This document shows positions 7,395-16,569 of a stretch of 64,000 nt of DNA, in pieces. The notes beneath the pieces are model-generated. The model did not search any database, was not told the DNA's origin, and was given only the letters and a program-made list of their open reading frames with translations. Source of the DNA: Mesorhizobium loti. Its GTDB lineage: Bacteria > Pseudomonadota > Alphaproteobacteria > Rhizobiales > Rhizobiaceae. Within the stretch, counting starts at the first letter, position 1. The number at the start of each line of letters is the position of its first letter. The stretch lies in the NCBI RefSeq assembly GCF_013170705.1, contig NZ_CP033334.1, positions 4,007,501 through 4,071,500 on the forward strand. Direction: 5' to 3'. The translations under genes were made by a program, and so were the position numbers.

Positions 7395-9917
7395 ATGCCT
7401 TTGCCGCCCGTGAGTCGCCAATACGTCATGCCTTTGAGATTGCTCCGCCTCGTTCTGATCCTCGCGCTGGTTATTTCGGCGCCGCCGTCGTTCGAGGCGA
7501 TGGCGCAGGCGCTTGGTCAAGGCTCCGCCGGATTGATCACCGATCAACAGAAGGTCATCCAGGGCCTGACGGCCAAGACCGACGATCTCGAGAAGAAAAT
7601 ACAGCAGGACGGTGACGACGATTCCTCGCTCGTGGATATCCGCCTGCAACTGGAGGATTTGTCGCGGGCGGCATTGACCAGTGCGCTGGCGTTCCGTCCG
7701 CGACTGACCGAAATCAACAATCGCATCGAAGTGCTAGGCCCGCCGCCGGCCGCGGGCCAGCCGCAGGAGCCCGACATCGTGACCGGCGAGCGCCAGGCAC
7801 TGGCGTCGGAAAAGGCCGAGATCAACGCGGTCGTCGCCAGCGCGCAGAACCTGTCGATCCGTATCAGCGGACTGATCGACAAGATCGGCAATATGCGCAG
7901 CGAGCTGTTCCGCAACCTTTTGACCAAGCGCTACGTCCTGTCGGACGCACTGAGCCCGCAGGTGTTTTCCGACGCCCAGGACGAATACGCCAATTTCTAC
8001 AAGGCGGTGTCGTCATGGCTGAGCTTCGCTTTCAAGTTCAAGTTCCAGGCCATTTTGGCGGCAACCTTCGTGGCGCTCGGGCTGGCGCTGGTTCTGCTGG
8101 TCGGCGGCAGGCGCCTGTTCGGACGCGTGTTCGAGGCAGACCCTTCCAACGAAGACCCGTCCTATCTCAGCCGCTTGTCGGTGGCCTTCTGGTCTACCTT
8201 GCTGCCGACGCTGGCGGTCGGCGCGTTTCTCGGCTCGACCATCTTCTTTTTCAATTATTACAATGTGTTGCGCGGCGACATTGGCCTGTTTCTCAATGCG
8301 TTGGCGACCGCCATCGGGGTGGTGTTCTGCGTCAACCGGCTGACCAATGCGGCACTGTCTCCGCGACTGCCGAACTGGCGTCTCATCCCGGTCGAAACCG
8401 GGCCGGCGCGCTGGCTGGTGCGCCTGGCGACCGCCATGGCCGTGGTCATCAGCGCCAACACATTCCTGTCCATCATCAACGACAAGATGGGATCGCCGCT
8501 GTCGCTGACCATCGCGCGCAGTTTCGTCGCCACCATCGTCGTCGGCATCATCCTGATCCTCATGGCGATGCTGCGGCCGTTCAAGGCACGTGACGGAAGC
8601 TGGCGGCCTTGGCCGGCATGGCTGCGCTACCTGGCACTGGCGCTTGGCCTGTTCACCATCACCGCGGCCTTGCTCGGCTTCATCGGCCTTGCGCTGTTCG
8701 TCTCGCTGCAGGTCGTGGTCACGGGCACGGCGCTGATCACCGCCTATATCGGCTTCCTCTCGGCGCAGGCGATCGGCGAGGAGGGGGCGTTCGCCAACAC
8801 CACTGTCGGGCGCTGGCTGTCGACCAATTCCAGCTATGAGGATACGGCACTCGACCAACTCGGCCTTGTCGTCAGTGTAGCCATCAATCTGCTGATCATT
8901 CTGGTTTTCCTGCCGCTGATCCTGCTGATGTGGGGCTTCCAGCCCGGCGACATCCAGGCCTGGGCTTACAAGCTGGCGACTGGGATCAATATCGGGTCGG
9001 TGACGATTTCGGTCACCGGCATCCTTTCGGGCATCGTCGTCTTCGTCATCGGCTATTTCCTGACGCGCTGGTTCCAGGGCTGGCTCGATGGTTCCGTCAT
9101 GGCGCGCGGCAAGGTCGATACCGGGGTGCGAAACTCGATCCGGCTGGCGGTCGGCTATGCCGGTGTCGCGTTGGCGGCGCTCGTTGGCATCTCGGCCGCC
9201 GGCATCGATCTCTCCAGCCTGGCACTGGTCGCGGGCGCGCTCTCCCTCGGTATCGGTTTTGGCTTGCAGAACGTGGTGTCGAATTTCGTCTCCGGCCTGA
9301 TCCTTCTGGCCGAACGGCCGTTCAAGGTCGGCGACTGGATCGTCGCCGGCGACGTCAGCGGCACGGTCAGGAAGATCAGCGTACGTGCCACCGAGATCGA
9401 GACTTTCCAGCGGCAGTCGGTGATCCTGCCCAATTCGAACCTGATCAACAACGCCGTCGGCAACTGGACGCACCGCAACAAGCTCGGCCGTGTCGAGATC
9501 AAGGTCGGCGTCGCCTATGGAAGCGACGTCAAGCAGGTGCATGCCATCCTGCTGGAAATCGCGCGCAGCCATCCGCTGGTGCTCAAGAACCCCGAGCCCT
9601 TCGTGCTGTTTTCCAATTTCGGCGCCGCCGCGCTGGAATTCGAGATCCGCGTGTTCCTGGCCGATATTATGAACGGCAGCGCCGTGCAAAACGACATCCG
9701 CTTCTCCGTTCTCGAAAAATTCGACGACCAGCATATCGAGATACCGTCGACGCCCCGCGCTGTCGTCGAGACCAAGCATACGAAGGCCTGGCCTACCGAC
9801 GACGACAAGATCGAGGCCGACTTTGCCGAACAGGAACTGGCCAAGGCAGAAGCGGCGGCTGAAGCGAAAAAGCAGGCGAAATCAGGACGCAAGCCGCGCA
9901 AGCCCGATCCCGACTAG
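7395..9917 (+). CDS. Large MscS-type mechanosensitive channel (DUF3772 + MscS)
   Basis: An 840-residue inner-membrane protein. It has a signal sequence (RLVLILALVISAPPSFEAMAQA), a periplasmic coiled-coil DUF3772-like region (about 40-190), roughly ten membrane helices, then the MscS pore helix and beta domain around FGLQNVVSNFVSGLILLAERPFKVGDWI, and a basic Lys/Arg-rich tail. Such channels open under membrane tension and release solutes after osmotic downshift, which would suit an organism that handles betaines. A second in-frame ATG at 7428 sits directly before the signal sequence and could be the true start; neither has a strong ribosome site. Confidence 0.9.
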   Translation: MPLPPVSRQYVMPLRLLRLVLILALVISAPPSFEAMAQALGQGSAGLITDQQKVIQGLTAKTDDLEKKIQQDGDDDSSLVDIRLQLEDLSRAALTSALAFRPRLTEINNRIEVLGPPPAAGQPQEPDIVTGERQALASEKAEINAVVASAQNLSIRISGLIDKIGNMRSELFRNLLTKRYVLSDALSPQVFSDAQDEYANFYKAVSSWLSFAFKFKFQAILAATFVALGLALVLLVGGRRLFGRVFEADPSNEDPSYLSRLSVAFWSTLLPTLAVGAFLGSTIFFFNYYNVLRGDIGLFLNALATAIGVVFCVNRLTNAALSPRLPNWRLIPVETGPARWLVRLATAMAVVISANTFLSIINDKMGSPLSLTIARSFVATIVVGIILILMAMLRPFKARDGSWRPWPAWLRYLALALGLFTITAALLGFIGLALFVSLQVVVTGTALITAYIGFLSAQAIGEEGAFANTTVGRWLSTNSSYEDTALDQLGLVVSVAINLLIILVFLPLILLMWGFQPGDIQAWAYKLATGINIGSVTISVTGILSGIVVFVIGYFLTRWFQGWLDGSVMARGKVDTGVRNSIRLAVGYAGVALAALVGISAAGIDLSSLALVAGALSLGIGFGLQNVVSNFVSGLILLAERPFKVGDWIVAGDVSGTVRKISVRATEIETFQRQSVILPNSNLINNAVGNWTHRNKLGRVEIKVGVAYGSDVKQVHAILLEIARSHPLVLKNPEPFVLFSNFGAAALEFEIRVFLADIMNGSAVQNDIRFSVLEKFDDQHIEIPSTPRAVVETKHTKAWPTDDDKIEADFAEQELAKAEAAAEAKKQAKSGRKPRKPDPD

Positions 9918-9923
9918 CGCATT

Positions 9924-9948
9924 TCACCGTTTCCCGGAAACGGCGAAC
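9924..9948. repeat. Short palindromic element
   Basis: Just after the MscS stop is a perfect hairpin, CCGTTTCC and GGAAACGG around one C, set in a context (GCGCATTTCACC before, GCGAACCGC after) typical of short palindromic repeats scattered between rhizobial genes. It is the only copy I see in this window. It may end transcription or stabilise mRNA 3' ends. Confidence 0.45.
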
Positions 9949-10175
9949 CGCTTTTCTTCGCGTGTGCCGCCTTGGGCATCATATTGTGCCGGTCGGGCAA
10001 ACTAACAGGAGCCAGGCGTGAACCGGCAACCGGCGTTGGAGAGTGCCAAAGCCAATTGCGGCATGAATACGGCATTCAGTTGCGGTTCAGCTTCCATCTC
10101 ATATAAGCTCCCAAGCAAAGGGCGAAAATGCCTTGCGAAATGCAACAGAGGCGGTGGGAACACCGATATTGCACC

Positions 10176-10439
10176 ATGTGGAAGTCTCTCGTCGCTGCCG
10201 TCGCCTTGCTCGCCGTGAGCGGTTCGGCTCATGCCGCCAGCGCGGTCAACAAGGACGCCGAGACCCGTACGCTGGTCGTGACGGAGGGCGGCAGCAAGAC
10301 CGACCTTGCCCTGGCCGGCGGTGAAACCGTTGAATTCTGCCAGAACGGCTGCTTCGTCACCTTGCCGAACGGTGACCTCGAAGCCCTGACCGGTTCGGAG
10401 ACCGTCGAAATTTCCGGCGGCGTCGCCCGCATCAAGTAA
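10176..10439 (+). CDS. Small exported hypothetical protein
   Basis: An 87-residue protein with a clear signal peptide (MWKSLVAAVALLAVSGSAHA, cleavage after AHA) and a mature part of about 67 residues with two Cys (FCQNGCF) that may form a disulphide. I do not recognise a family with a known function. The ATG at 10176 is chosen because the signal peptide begins there. It stands alone between the MscS gene and the HAD-UbiA operon, and a strong terminator follows 18 nt after its stop, supporting it as a single-gene unit. Confidence 0.75.
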   Translation: MWKSLVAAVALLAVSGSAHAASAVNKDAETRTLVVTEGGSKTDLALAGGETVEFCQNGCFVTLPNGDLEALTGSETVEISGGVARIK

Positions 10440-10456
10440 TTCTGGCGGTATCATTG

Positions 10457-10487
10457 GAAAGGCCGGGTATTTGCCCGGCCTTTTATC
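10457..10487 (+). terminator. Rho-independent terminator
   Basis: GC-rich stem AAGGCCGGG / CCCGGCCTT with a five-base loop followed by TTTTATCGTTT. It ends the small exported-protein gene and separates it from the downstream operon. Confidence 0.85.
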
Positions 10488-10664
10488 GTTTCCAGTAGCC
10501 TTTGTTTAACAATGACGCCGGAAATACCGGCGCGGCAGCCGCCTGCAACCAGACGTTTTAACGTTCGTTACGTCATCCCCCGCTATACCGGCATCAAGAC
10601 GCCGAAACGCGGCGCGCAACGGGATTCCGGTTTTCCGGATCATACGCTGGCAGGGCAGGACGGC

Positions 10665-12098
10665 ATGGATGCGCGGTCGGACAGGAACGCAATACCGCTT
10701 GCGGTCGATCTCGACGGCACGCTGATCGCGACCGACCTGCTTTGGGAAGGCTTGTTCCTCCTCCTCAAGAAGAACCCGCTCTATATTTTCCTGGTGCCTT
10801 TCTGGGTGGCCGGCGGGCCGGCGCGGCTGAAGCAGGCAATCGCGCAGCGCATCGACATCGATCCCGCGTCGCTGCCCTATCGCGCGCCGCTGCTCGACCG
10901 GCTCCGGACCGAACATAGCGAAGGCCGCAAGATCGTGCTGGCGACCGGCACGCCGCGCAAATTCGCAGACGCCATTGCCCGCCATCTCGGCATTTTCGAC
11001 CGTGTGCTGGCGACCGATGGTCTCGACAATCTCACCTCGGGCAAGAAGCGCGCCTCGCTGGTCGCGGCCTACGGCGATGGCGGCTTCGACTATGCCGGCA
11101 ACAGCCGGCACGATCTCCAGGTCTTCGACGCCGCGCGCAATGCAATCGTCGTCGCGCCCGATCGTCACGCCGCACGCTGGCAGGCGGCGAATGGCGCCGA
11201 AACCATGCCGGCGCCCAAGCCGACCTCGCGGACCATCATCAAGATGCTGCGCGTGCACCAGTGGCTGAAGAACTCGCTGATCGCCGTGCCGATGGTGCTG
11301 TCGCACGAATACTTCAACACCAACATGATCTGGCAGTGCGTACTGGCGTTCATCTCGTTCAGCGCGGTGGCCTCGGCTATCTATATCCTGAACGATTTCT
11401 TCGACCTCGCGCTCGACCGCAAACACGCCACCAAGCGCAACAGGCCGTTCGCCAGCGGCGCGCTGTCGATCCCGTTCGGCCTTGGCGCGATCGCGGTGCT
11501 GCTGGCGGTCGGCGTCGGCGCCGGGCTGTTCCTGGCGCCTGAATTCCTGGCCGTCCTCGGCGGCTACATGGCCGTCACCACGGCCTATTCGTTGTCATTC
11601 AAGCGCATGCTGCTGGTCGACGTGCTGACGCTTGCCGGCCTCTACACCATCCGCGTGCTCGCCGGTGCCGCCGCGACCGGCGTCGATGTCTCGTTCTGGC
11701 TGCTCGCCTTCTCGATCTTCTTCTTCCTGTCGCTGGCGCTGGTGAAGCGTTTTGTCGAACTGCGCACCACCGCCATTCCGCCTGGTGAGCGCATCGCCGG
11801 CCGTGGCTATCGCACCGAAGACCAGGAGATCGTCGCCCAGGCCGGCATGGCGTCGGCCTTTTCCTCGGCGCTGGTGCTGGCGCTCTACATGGACAGTGTC
11901 GCGGTGCGCGAACTCTACCCGCATCCATGGCTGATCTGGCCGCTGCCGCCGATCGTGCTTTACCTCACCATGCGCGTCTGGATCTTGGCGCGCCGCGACG
12001 AGATGCATGACGACCCGGTCGTCTTCATCATCCGTGACTGGCGTAGCCAGATCGTGGTGCTGATCGGCGCGATGCTGCTGGTCATCGGGGGCTGGTAG
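10665..12098 (+). CDS. HAD phosphatase-UbiA prenyltransferase fusion (DPPR synthase-like)
   Basis: A 477-residue two-domain protein. Residues about 10-180 form a HAD hydrolase domain with the nucleophile motif DLDGT (D15, D17). Residues about 185-477 form a UbiA-type polytopic prenyltransferase with the Mg/prenyl-phosphate motif NDFFDLALD at 243-251 and the later KRFVEL segment. UbiA proteins of this branch include mycobacterial 5-phosphoribosyl-1-diphosphate:decaprenyl-phosphate phosphoribosyltransferase and resemble rhizobial NoeC proteins. The HAD domain could remove the 5'-phosphate from the product. The ATG at 10665 is preceded by an AGGA site. A DprE1-like oxidase follows after 2 nt, which strongly supports the polyprenylphosphoryl-pentose assignment. 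Confidence 0.85.
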   Translation: MDARSDRNAIPLAVDLDGTLIATDLLWEGLFLLLKKNPLYIFLVPFWVAGGPARLKQAIAQRIDIDPASLPYRAPLLDRLRTEHSEGRKIVLATGTPRKFADAIARHLGIFDRVLATDGLDNLTSGKKRASLVAAYGDGGFDYAGNSRHDLQVFDAARNAIVVAPDRHAARWQAANGAETMPAPKPTSRTIIKMLRVHQWLKNSLIAVPMVLSHEYFNTNMIWQCVLAFISFSAVASAIYILNDFFDLALDRKHATKRNRPFASGALSIPFGLGAIAVLLAVGVGAGLFLAPEFLAVLGGYMAVTTAYSLSFKRMLLVDVLTLAGLYTIRVLAGAAATGVDVSFWLLAFSIFFFLSLALVKRFVELRTTAIPPGERIAGRGYRTEDQEIVAQAGMASAFSSALVLALYMDSVAVRELYPHPWLIWPLPPIVLYLTMRVWILARRDEMHDDPVVFIIRDWRSQIVVLIGAMLLVIGGW

Positions 12099-12100
12099 GC

Positions 12101-13450
12101 ATGGTCGAACGCTTCCGGAGCTTTGGCCTTGCCACGCCGCCCGCGCCGCATGCCATCCACGCCGATGACGCCATCGCGCTGCTGAAGGGCGGCCAGGCGA
12201 AGGAAGCATCGCTGCTGGCCTATGGCAATGGGCGTTCCTACGGCGATTCCTGCCAGAACCACGCCGGTGCGGTCGTCGACATGCGGACGCTGAACCGCAT
12301 CCGGGCGTTCAATGCCGAGACCGGTGTGCTCGAAGCGGATGCCGGCGTGCTGCTGGCGGATATCATCGCGCACGCAGCACCCTACGGCTTCTTCCCGGCT
12401 GTCGTTCCGGGCACGCAATTCGTGACGCTCGGCGGCGCCATCGCCAATGATGTGCACGGCAAGAACCATCACCGGCGCGGCACGCTCGGCTGCCATGTCG
12501 AAAGTCTCACGCTGCTGCGGTCCGATGGAAAGACCCATCGCTGCTCGACATCAGACAATCCGCGCCTGTTCCGGGCGACGATCGGCGGCATGGGGCTGAC
12601 CGGCCTCATCCTGTCCGCGTCGATCCGGTTGATGCGGGTGCCTTCGCTCGACATCGTCGAAAAGACGACACCGTTTCGCGACCTCGCCGAGTTCTTTGAC
12701 CTCGCCGAAGCGGCGGACCAGGCCAATGAATATGCCGTCGCCTGGATCGATCAACTCGCCGGCGGCCGCAACAGCGGGCGTGGCCTGCTGTTTACCGGCA
12801 ACCACGCCGAACGCGGCTCGCACGCGGCCTCGCGCGCCGGCGGCAAGCTGGCGATACCGTTCCAGCCGCCCTTCAATGTGCTCAGCCGGCCGTTCCTGAC
12901 CGCTTTCAACGCCGCCTACCGATGGAAGAAGGGCCGCGCCACCGTGCCGCGCCAGACCGGCTACCACGGCTTTTTCTTCCCGCTCGACGGTGTGCGTGAA
13001 TGGAACCGGCTTTATGGCCCCAGAGGGCTGTTTCAACATCAGGGCGTGGTGCCGGAAGAGGCTGCGCGCATCGTTGTGCCGGAGCTGCTGACAGCGGCCC
13101 GACGGGCCGGGCAGGGCTCCTTCCTCACCGTGCTGAAGCGTTTCGGCGGGGTCCGCTCGCCCGCGCTGCTGTCGTTCCCGCGACCGGGCTACACGCTGAC
13201 GCTGGATTTCCCCAACAGGGGGGCGGCGACGCTTGCCCTGCTTGGCGAGCTCGACCGCATCACCATCGCGGCCGGCGGGGCGGTCAACCCTTACAAGGAT
13301 GCGCGCATGAGTGCCGCGACCTTCGCTGCCTCCTTCGCCGACTGGCCGAGGCTGGAAGCGCTGCGCGACCCTGCCTTCATGTCCGATTTCTGGGCCCGCA
13401 CGGCCGGCAGCATCGATCCGCGGCGGCGTGGAATCGAGGCCGCTGAATAG
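12101..13450 (+). CDS. DprE1-like FAD-binding oxidoreductase
   Basis: A 449-residue VAO-family flavoprotein. The FAD-binding block has PGTQFVTLGGAIAND (103-117) and HGKNHH (119-124), the signature of decaprenylphosphoryl-beta-D-ribose 2'-oxidase. The catalytic Lys of DprE1 (K418 in M. tuberculosis) corresponds to K399 in NPYKDAR. The Cys targeted by benzothiazinones (C387) appears to be Thr367 in GYTLTLDFP. It probably oxidises C2' of a polyprenyl-phosphoryl ribose so that it can be epimerised to arabinose. It lies 2 nt after the HAD-UbiA gene. The partner reductase (DprE2 role) is not obvious; the SDR at 14006 is a candidate. Confidence 0.88.
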   Translation: MVERFRSFGLATPPAPHAIHADDAIALLKGGQAKEASLLAYGNGRSYGDSCQNHAGAVVDMRTLNRIRAFNAETGVLEADAGVLLADIIAHAAPYGFFPAVVPGTQFVTLGGAIANDVHGKNHHRRGTLGCHVESLTLLRSDGKTHRCSTSDNPRLFRATIGGMGLTGLILSASIRLMRVPSLDIVEKTTPFRDLAEFFDLAEAADQANEYAVAWIDQLAGGRNSGRGLLFTGNHAERGSHAASRAGGKLAIPFQPPFNVLSRPFLTAFNAAYRWKKGRATVPRQTGYHGFFFPLDGVREWNRLYGPRGLFQHQGVVPEEAARIVVPELLTAARRAGQGSFLTVLKRFGGVRSPALLSFPRPGYTLTLDFPNRGAATLALLGELDRITIAAGGAVNPYKDARMSAATFAASFADWPRLEALRDPAFMSDFWARTAGSIDPRRRGIEAAE

Positions 13451-13574
13451 ATAAATTTGGAATGAATCGTGGTTATCGAATGATTAATCCCTGAATTTAC
13501 TCAAAACATTCTTGTGAGTTCACGATATCTTTTCAGGTTTGTATTAGTCGATGACACGGGGTGGGTGAGCTGGC

Positions 13575-14009
13575 ATGAAATATATCGTCTTCATTCTCTT
13601 TACGGTCATGACCAATGCCGCCGCGCAGCTCATGCTGAAGCAAGGCATGATGTCGCTTGGGCCGATCTCGTTCGAAGGCGTCAATCCGCTCCTCAAGTTG
13701 CTGCAGATCGTCTTCAGCCCCTGGGTGTTCCTGGGCCTTTGCACCTTTGTGATTTCCATGGCTTCGCATCTTTACGTGCTGTCCAAGGTCGAGCTTTCCT
13801 TTGCCTATCCGTTCCTCAGCCTCGCCTATGTCGCTGTCGCCGTCTTCGCCTACTTCGTCTTTCGCGAAGACCTCAATGGCTGGCGCATCGCCGGCATCGC
13901 CTTCATCTGCGTCGGCACCGTGCTGATCGCGCAAAGCGGGCGAGGACATGAAGGCCAGACCGCTTCCATCGCGCCCGACAAGATCCCTGCAAACGAGACC
14001 GTTCGATGA
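13575..14009 (+). CDS. Small EamA/EmrE-like four-helix transporter
   Basis: A 144-residue membrane protein with four predicted helices and a short polar C-terminus, similar in size and pattern to ArnE/ArnF and EmrE-type small transporters. Its place between a polyprenyl-phospho-sugar oxidase and an SDR suggests it flips a lipid-linked pentose across the inner membrane, as ArnEF does for undecaprenyl-phospho-aminoarabinose; this is inference. The gene is preceded by a 124-bp gap, so a promoter may lie there. Its stop overlaps the next start (ATGA). Confidence 0.8.
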   Translation: MKYIVFILFTVMTNAAAQLMLKQGMMSLGPISFEGVNPLLKLLQIVFSPWVFLGLCTFVISMASHLYVLSKVELSFAYPFLSLAYVAVAVFAYFVFREDLNGWRIAGIAFICVGTVLIAQSGRGHEGQTASIAPDKIPANETVR

Positions 14010-15013
14010 GACATGTGATTTTCGGCGGTGACGGCTTCGTCGGCCGTCACCTTGCCCCGAAGCTTGCTGCCGACGGCGAAGAGGTCGTCGTCGCCGACAT
14101 CGTCAAAAGCGATCTGGCGCATTACCGCAATGTCGGCTTTGTCAAGTGCGACGTCACCGATCCGGCGTCGGTCGCCGCTGTCGGGCTCAAGGCCGACGAC
14201 ATGGTCTACAATCTGTCGGCCAAGATGCTGTCGCCGATCCAGGTGCGGGCCAAGCGGCACGACTTCTTCTTCCCGGTCAATTTCCACGGCACCGAGCACA
14301 TCATGCAGGCCATGGACAGGGCTGGTACGCCAAAACTCGTTCACTACACGACCGATATGATCTACGGACACACGGTCACACAGCCCATGACCGAGGAGCA
14401 TCCCGTCGCGCCGCTCGGCGAATATGGCTGGTCGAAGCAGAAGACCGAGGAGCTCGCCGCCGAATGGCGCAAGCGCGGCATGTCGATCTCGTTGTTCCGG
14501 CCGCGCCTGATCATCGGCCCCGGGCGGCTCGGCATATTGGAGAAACTGTTCAAGCTGATCGACTGGAGCCTTCCGGTGCCGATGATCGGCTCGGGCAAAA
14601 ACCCCTATCAGTTCATCTCTGTGTTCGATTGCGCGGAAGCTGCGCGGGCCGCCTGGAAGGCCGGCGTGCCCAACGAGGCCTACAATCTGGGCTCACTCAA
14701 TCCGCCACCGGTGAAGAAATTGCTCGGCGACCTGATCCGGCATGCCGGTTCGAAGTCGATCCTGATCCCGACACCGGGCTGGGCGGTCAAGCGCACGCTC
14801 GATCTGCTCGACCTCGTGAACATGCCGATCATGGACCCGGAGCAATATCTGATCGCCGACGAGGAATGCGTGCTTGACGTGTCCAAGGCCGAGCGCCAGC
14901 TCGGCTGGGTGCCGCAATATCGCGACGAGGACATGCTGATCGCCGCCTACAGCGAATACCGCGCCAAGAAGGCCGGGCACGCCGTCGCCACCAAACATGT
15001 GCCGGCCGAATAG
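14006..15013 (+). CDS. Extended SDR, NAD-dependent epimerase/dehydratase
   Basis: A 335-residue extended short-chain dehydrogenase. The nucleotide-binding motif GGDGFVG is at 8-14, and the catalytic YGWSK (YxxxK) follows TTDMIYG. Such enzymes epimerise, reduce or dehydrate sugars, usually nucleotide sugars. In this operon it could supply the sugar partner or perform the reduction normally done by DprE2, although it is longer than the classical DprE2 (about 250 residues). Translationally coupled to the small transporter by an ATGA overlap. Confidence 0.85.
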   Translation: MRHVIFGGDGFVGRHLAPKLAADGEEVVVADIVKSDLAHYRNVGFVKCDVTDPASVAAVGLKADDMVYNLSAKMLSPIQVRAKRHDFFFPVNFHGTEHIMQAMDRAGTPKLVHYTTDMIYGHTVTQPMTEEHPVAPLGEYGWSKQKTEELAAEWRKRGMSISLFRPRLIIGPGRLGILEKLFKLIDWSLPVPMIGSGKNPYQFISVFDCAEAARAAWKAGVPNEAYNLGSLNPPPVKKLLGDLIRHAGSKSILIPTPGWAVKRTLDLLDLVNMPIMDPEQYLIADEECVLDVSKAERQLGWVPQYRDEDMLIAAYSEYRAKKAGHAVATKHVPAE

Positions 15014-15074
15014 GCGGCTCGCCAAACAGTTCTATGGCGCACGACGCTGGTCGTAGCGCGGACAGGAGATTGAA

Positions 15075-16547
15075 ATGACCGTCATGGCCAAGCCTGAACA
15101 CACGAATGCGCGTACCATGGTCAATGCGCCGGCGCTGTCGCCCGCCACCATCGCCAAGCCCGATCTGATCAGTGTCGAGCAGGCCAAGGCGATGGATGTC
15201 GCCCGCATGACCGACCTGTTCAAGGCGCATCTCAATCCCGGCCAGCTGCATTTCATGAAGCTGCTCGGCTTCCACAAGATCAAGATCGAGCGCGCCGAAG
15301 GCATGTTCTATATCGACCAGAACGGCCGCAAGATCCTCGATTTCTTTGGCGGCTTCGGCTCGCTGGCCTTCGGCCACAACCATCCGCGCCTGCTTGAGGC
15401 GCGCAAAAAGTTCCAGGAGGAAAAGCGCCAGGAGATCGCGATCGCCTTCATGTCGCAATATGCGGCGGCGCTGGCGCACAACATCGCCAAGTGTTCGCCC
15501 GGCGATCTCGACATGGTGTTTCTGGGTTCGTCCGGCTCGGAAGCGATGGAAGCGGCGGTGAAGCTCGCCGAGCGCGCCGCCGGCCCGAAGCGGCCGAAAA
15601 TCGTCTATGCCGAGAATTCCTTCCACGGCAAGACCAAGGGCGTGCTTGGCATCACCGACGGCCAGCTCTACCGCGCCGACTTCAGGATGGCGGACAATAC
15701 GGTGCGCATCCCCTTCGGCGACATCGAGGCGGTCGAGCGGCTGTTCCGCTCCGATCCCGAGGTCGGCGTCATCGTGCTTGAAACCATCCAGGGCGGTGGC
15801 GGCATCATCCAGGCCGAGGCGGAATACTGGCAGAAGCTGCGCGCCCTGTGCGACCAGCATGGCGTGCTGTGGGTGGCCGACGAAGTGCAGTGCGGCTATG
15901 GCCGTTCGGGCCGCTTCTATGCCTTCGAGCATTACGGCGTCGTGCCGGATGTGACGGCGCTCGCCAAGTCGCTCGGTGGCGGCAAGGCGGCGGTCGGCGC
16001 GATGATCGCCAGGCGCGAAATCTACATGAAGGCCTATGGCACGCCGAAGACCGCGATGATCCATGCCATGGCGACTTTCGGCGGCATGGGCGAGGCCTGC
16101 GTCACCTCGATCGAGGCGCTCAACGTGCTCTATGACGAGGGGCTGATCGACAACGCTGCTGTCACCGGCGATTATCTGCTGCAGCGGCTGCAGGCGCTCA
16201 AGGACAAATACCCGAAGATCATCAAGGATGTGCGCGGCAAGGGCCTTATGGTCGGCCTAGAGTTCCACGACTTCTCGCAGACCTTGCCGATGGTGCTCAG
16301 GCCCATCGTCAGCGTGCTCGACGACAAGCTGAAGGGTTCACTGTCGGGTTTTGTCGGCGCGCTTTTGCTGCGCGACTACGACGTGCTCGTTGCCTTCACC
16401 GAATACAACCGCAACGTCATCAGGCTCGAACCGCCGCTGATCTGCCAGCGCGAACATGTCGACCGCTTCGTCGATGCCTTCGACAGCCTGCTGTCACGCG
16501 GCATCGTGTCGATCGTGAAGGACTTCGTCAAAAGCCAAGTTCGCTAA
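15075..16547 (+). CDS. Class III PLP-dependent aminotransferase
   Basis: A 490-residue fold-type I aminotransferase of the acetylornithine/4-aminobutyrate group. Visible features are the phosphate-binding GSSGSEAMEAA, the WVADEVQCGYGRSG block with the Asp that contacts the pyridine nitrogen, and the PLP lysine K298 in LAKSLGGGK. Length is somewhat above the family average because of an N-terminal extension of about 40 residues. It lies in the polyprenyl-sugar operon, so it may transfer an amino group to a sugar or lipid intermediate. The exact substrate cannot be read from the sequence. Confidence 0.88.
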   Translation: MTVMAKPEHTNARTMVNAPALSPATIAKPDLISVEQAKAMDVARMTDLFKAHLNPGQLHFMKLLGFHKIKIERAEGMFYIDQNGRKILDFFGGFGSLAFGHNHPRLLEARKKFQEEKRQEIAIAFMSQYAAALAHNIAKCSPGDLDMVFLGSSGSEAMEAAVKLAERAAGPKRPKIVYAENSFHGKTKGVLGITDGQLYRADFRMADNTVRIPFGDIEAVERLFRSDPEVGVIVLETIQGGGGIIQAEAEYWQKLRALCDQHGVLWVADEVQCGYGRSGRFYAFEHYGVVPDVTALAKSLGGGKAAVGAMIARREIYMKAYGTPKTAMIHAMATFGGMGEACVTSIEALNVLYDEGLIDNAAVTGDYLLQRLQALKDKYPKIIKDVRGKGLMVGLEFHDFSQTLPMVLRPIVSVLDDKLKGSLSGFVGALLLRDYDVLVAFTEYNRNVIRLEPPLICQREHVDRFVDAFDSLLSRGIVSIVKDFVKSQVR

Positions 16548-16569
16548 GAAAAGCTCATTGGGCAGAACG

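Noticed and set aside
8013..9779. 588-codon minus-strand frame opposite the MscS channel gene
   Set aside because: Low-complexity Asp/Arg/Gln-rich translation with no domain, antisense to a clear membrane channel.
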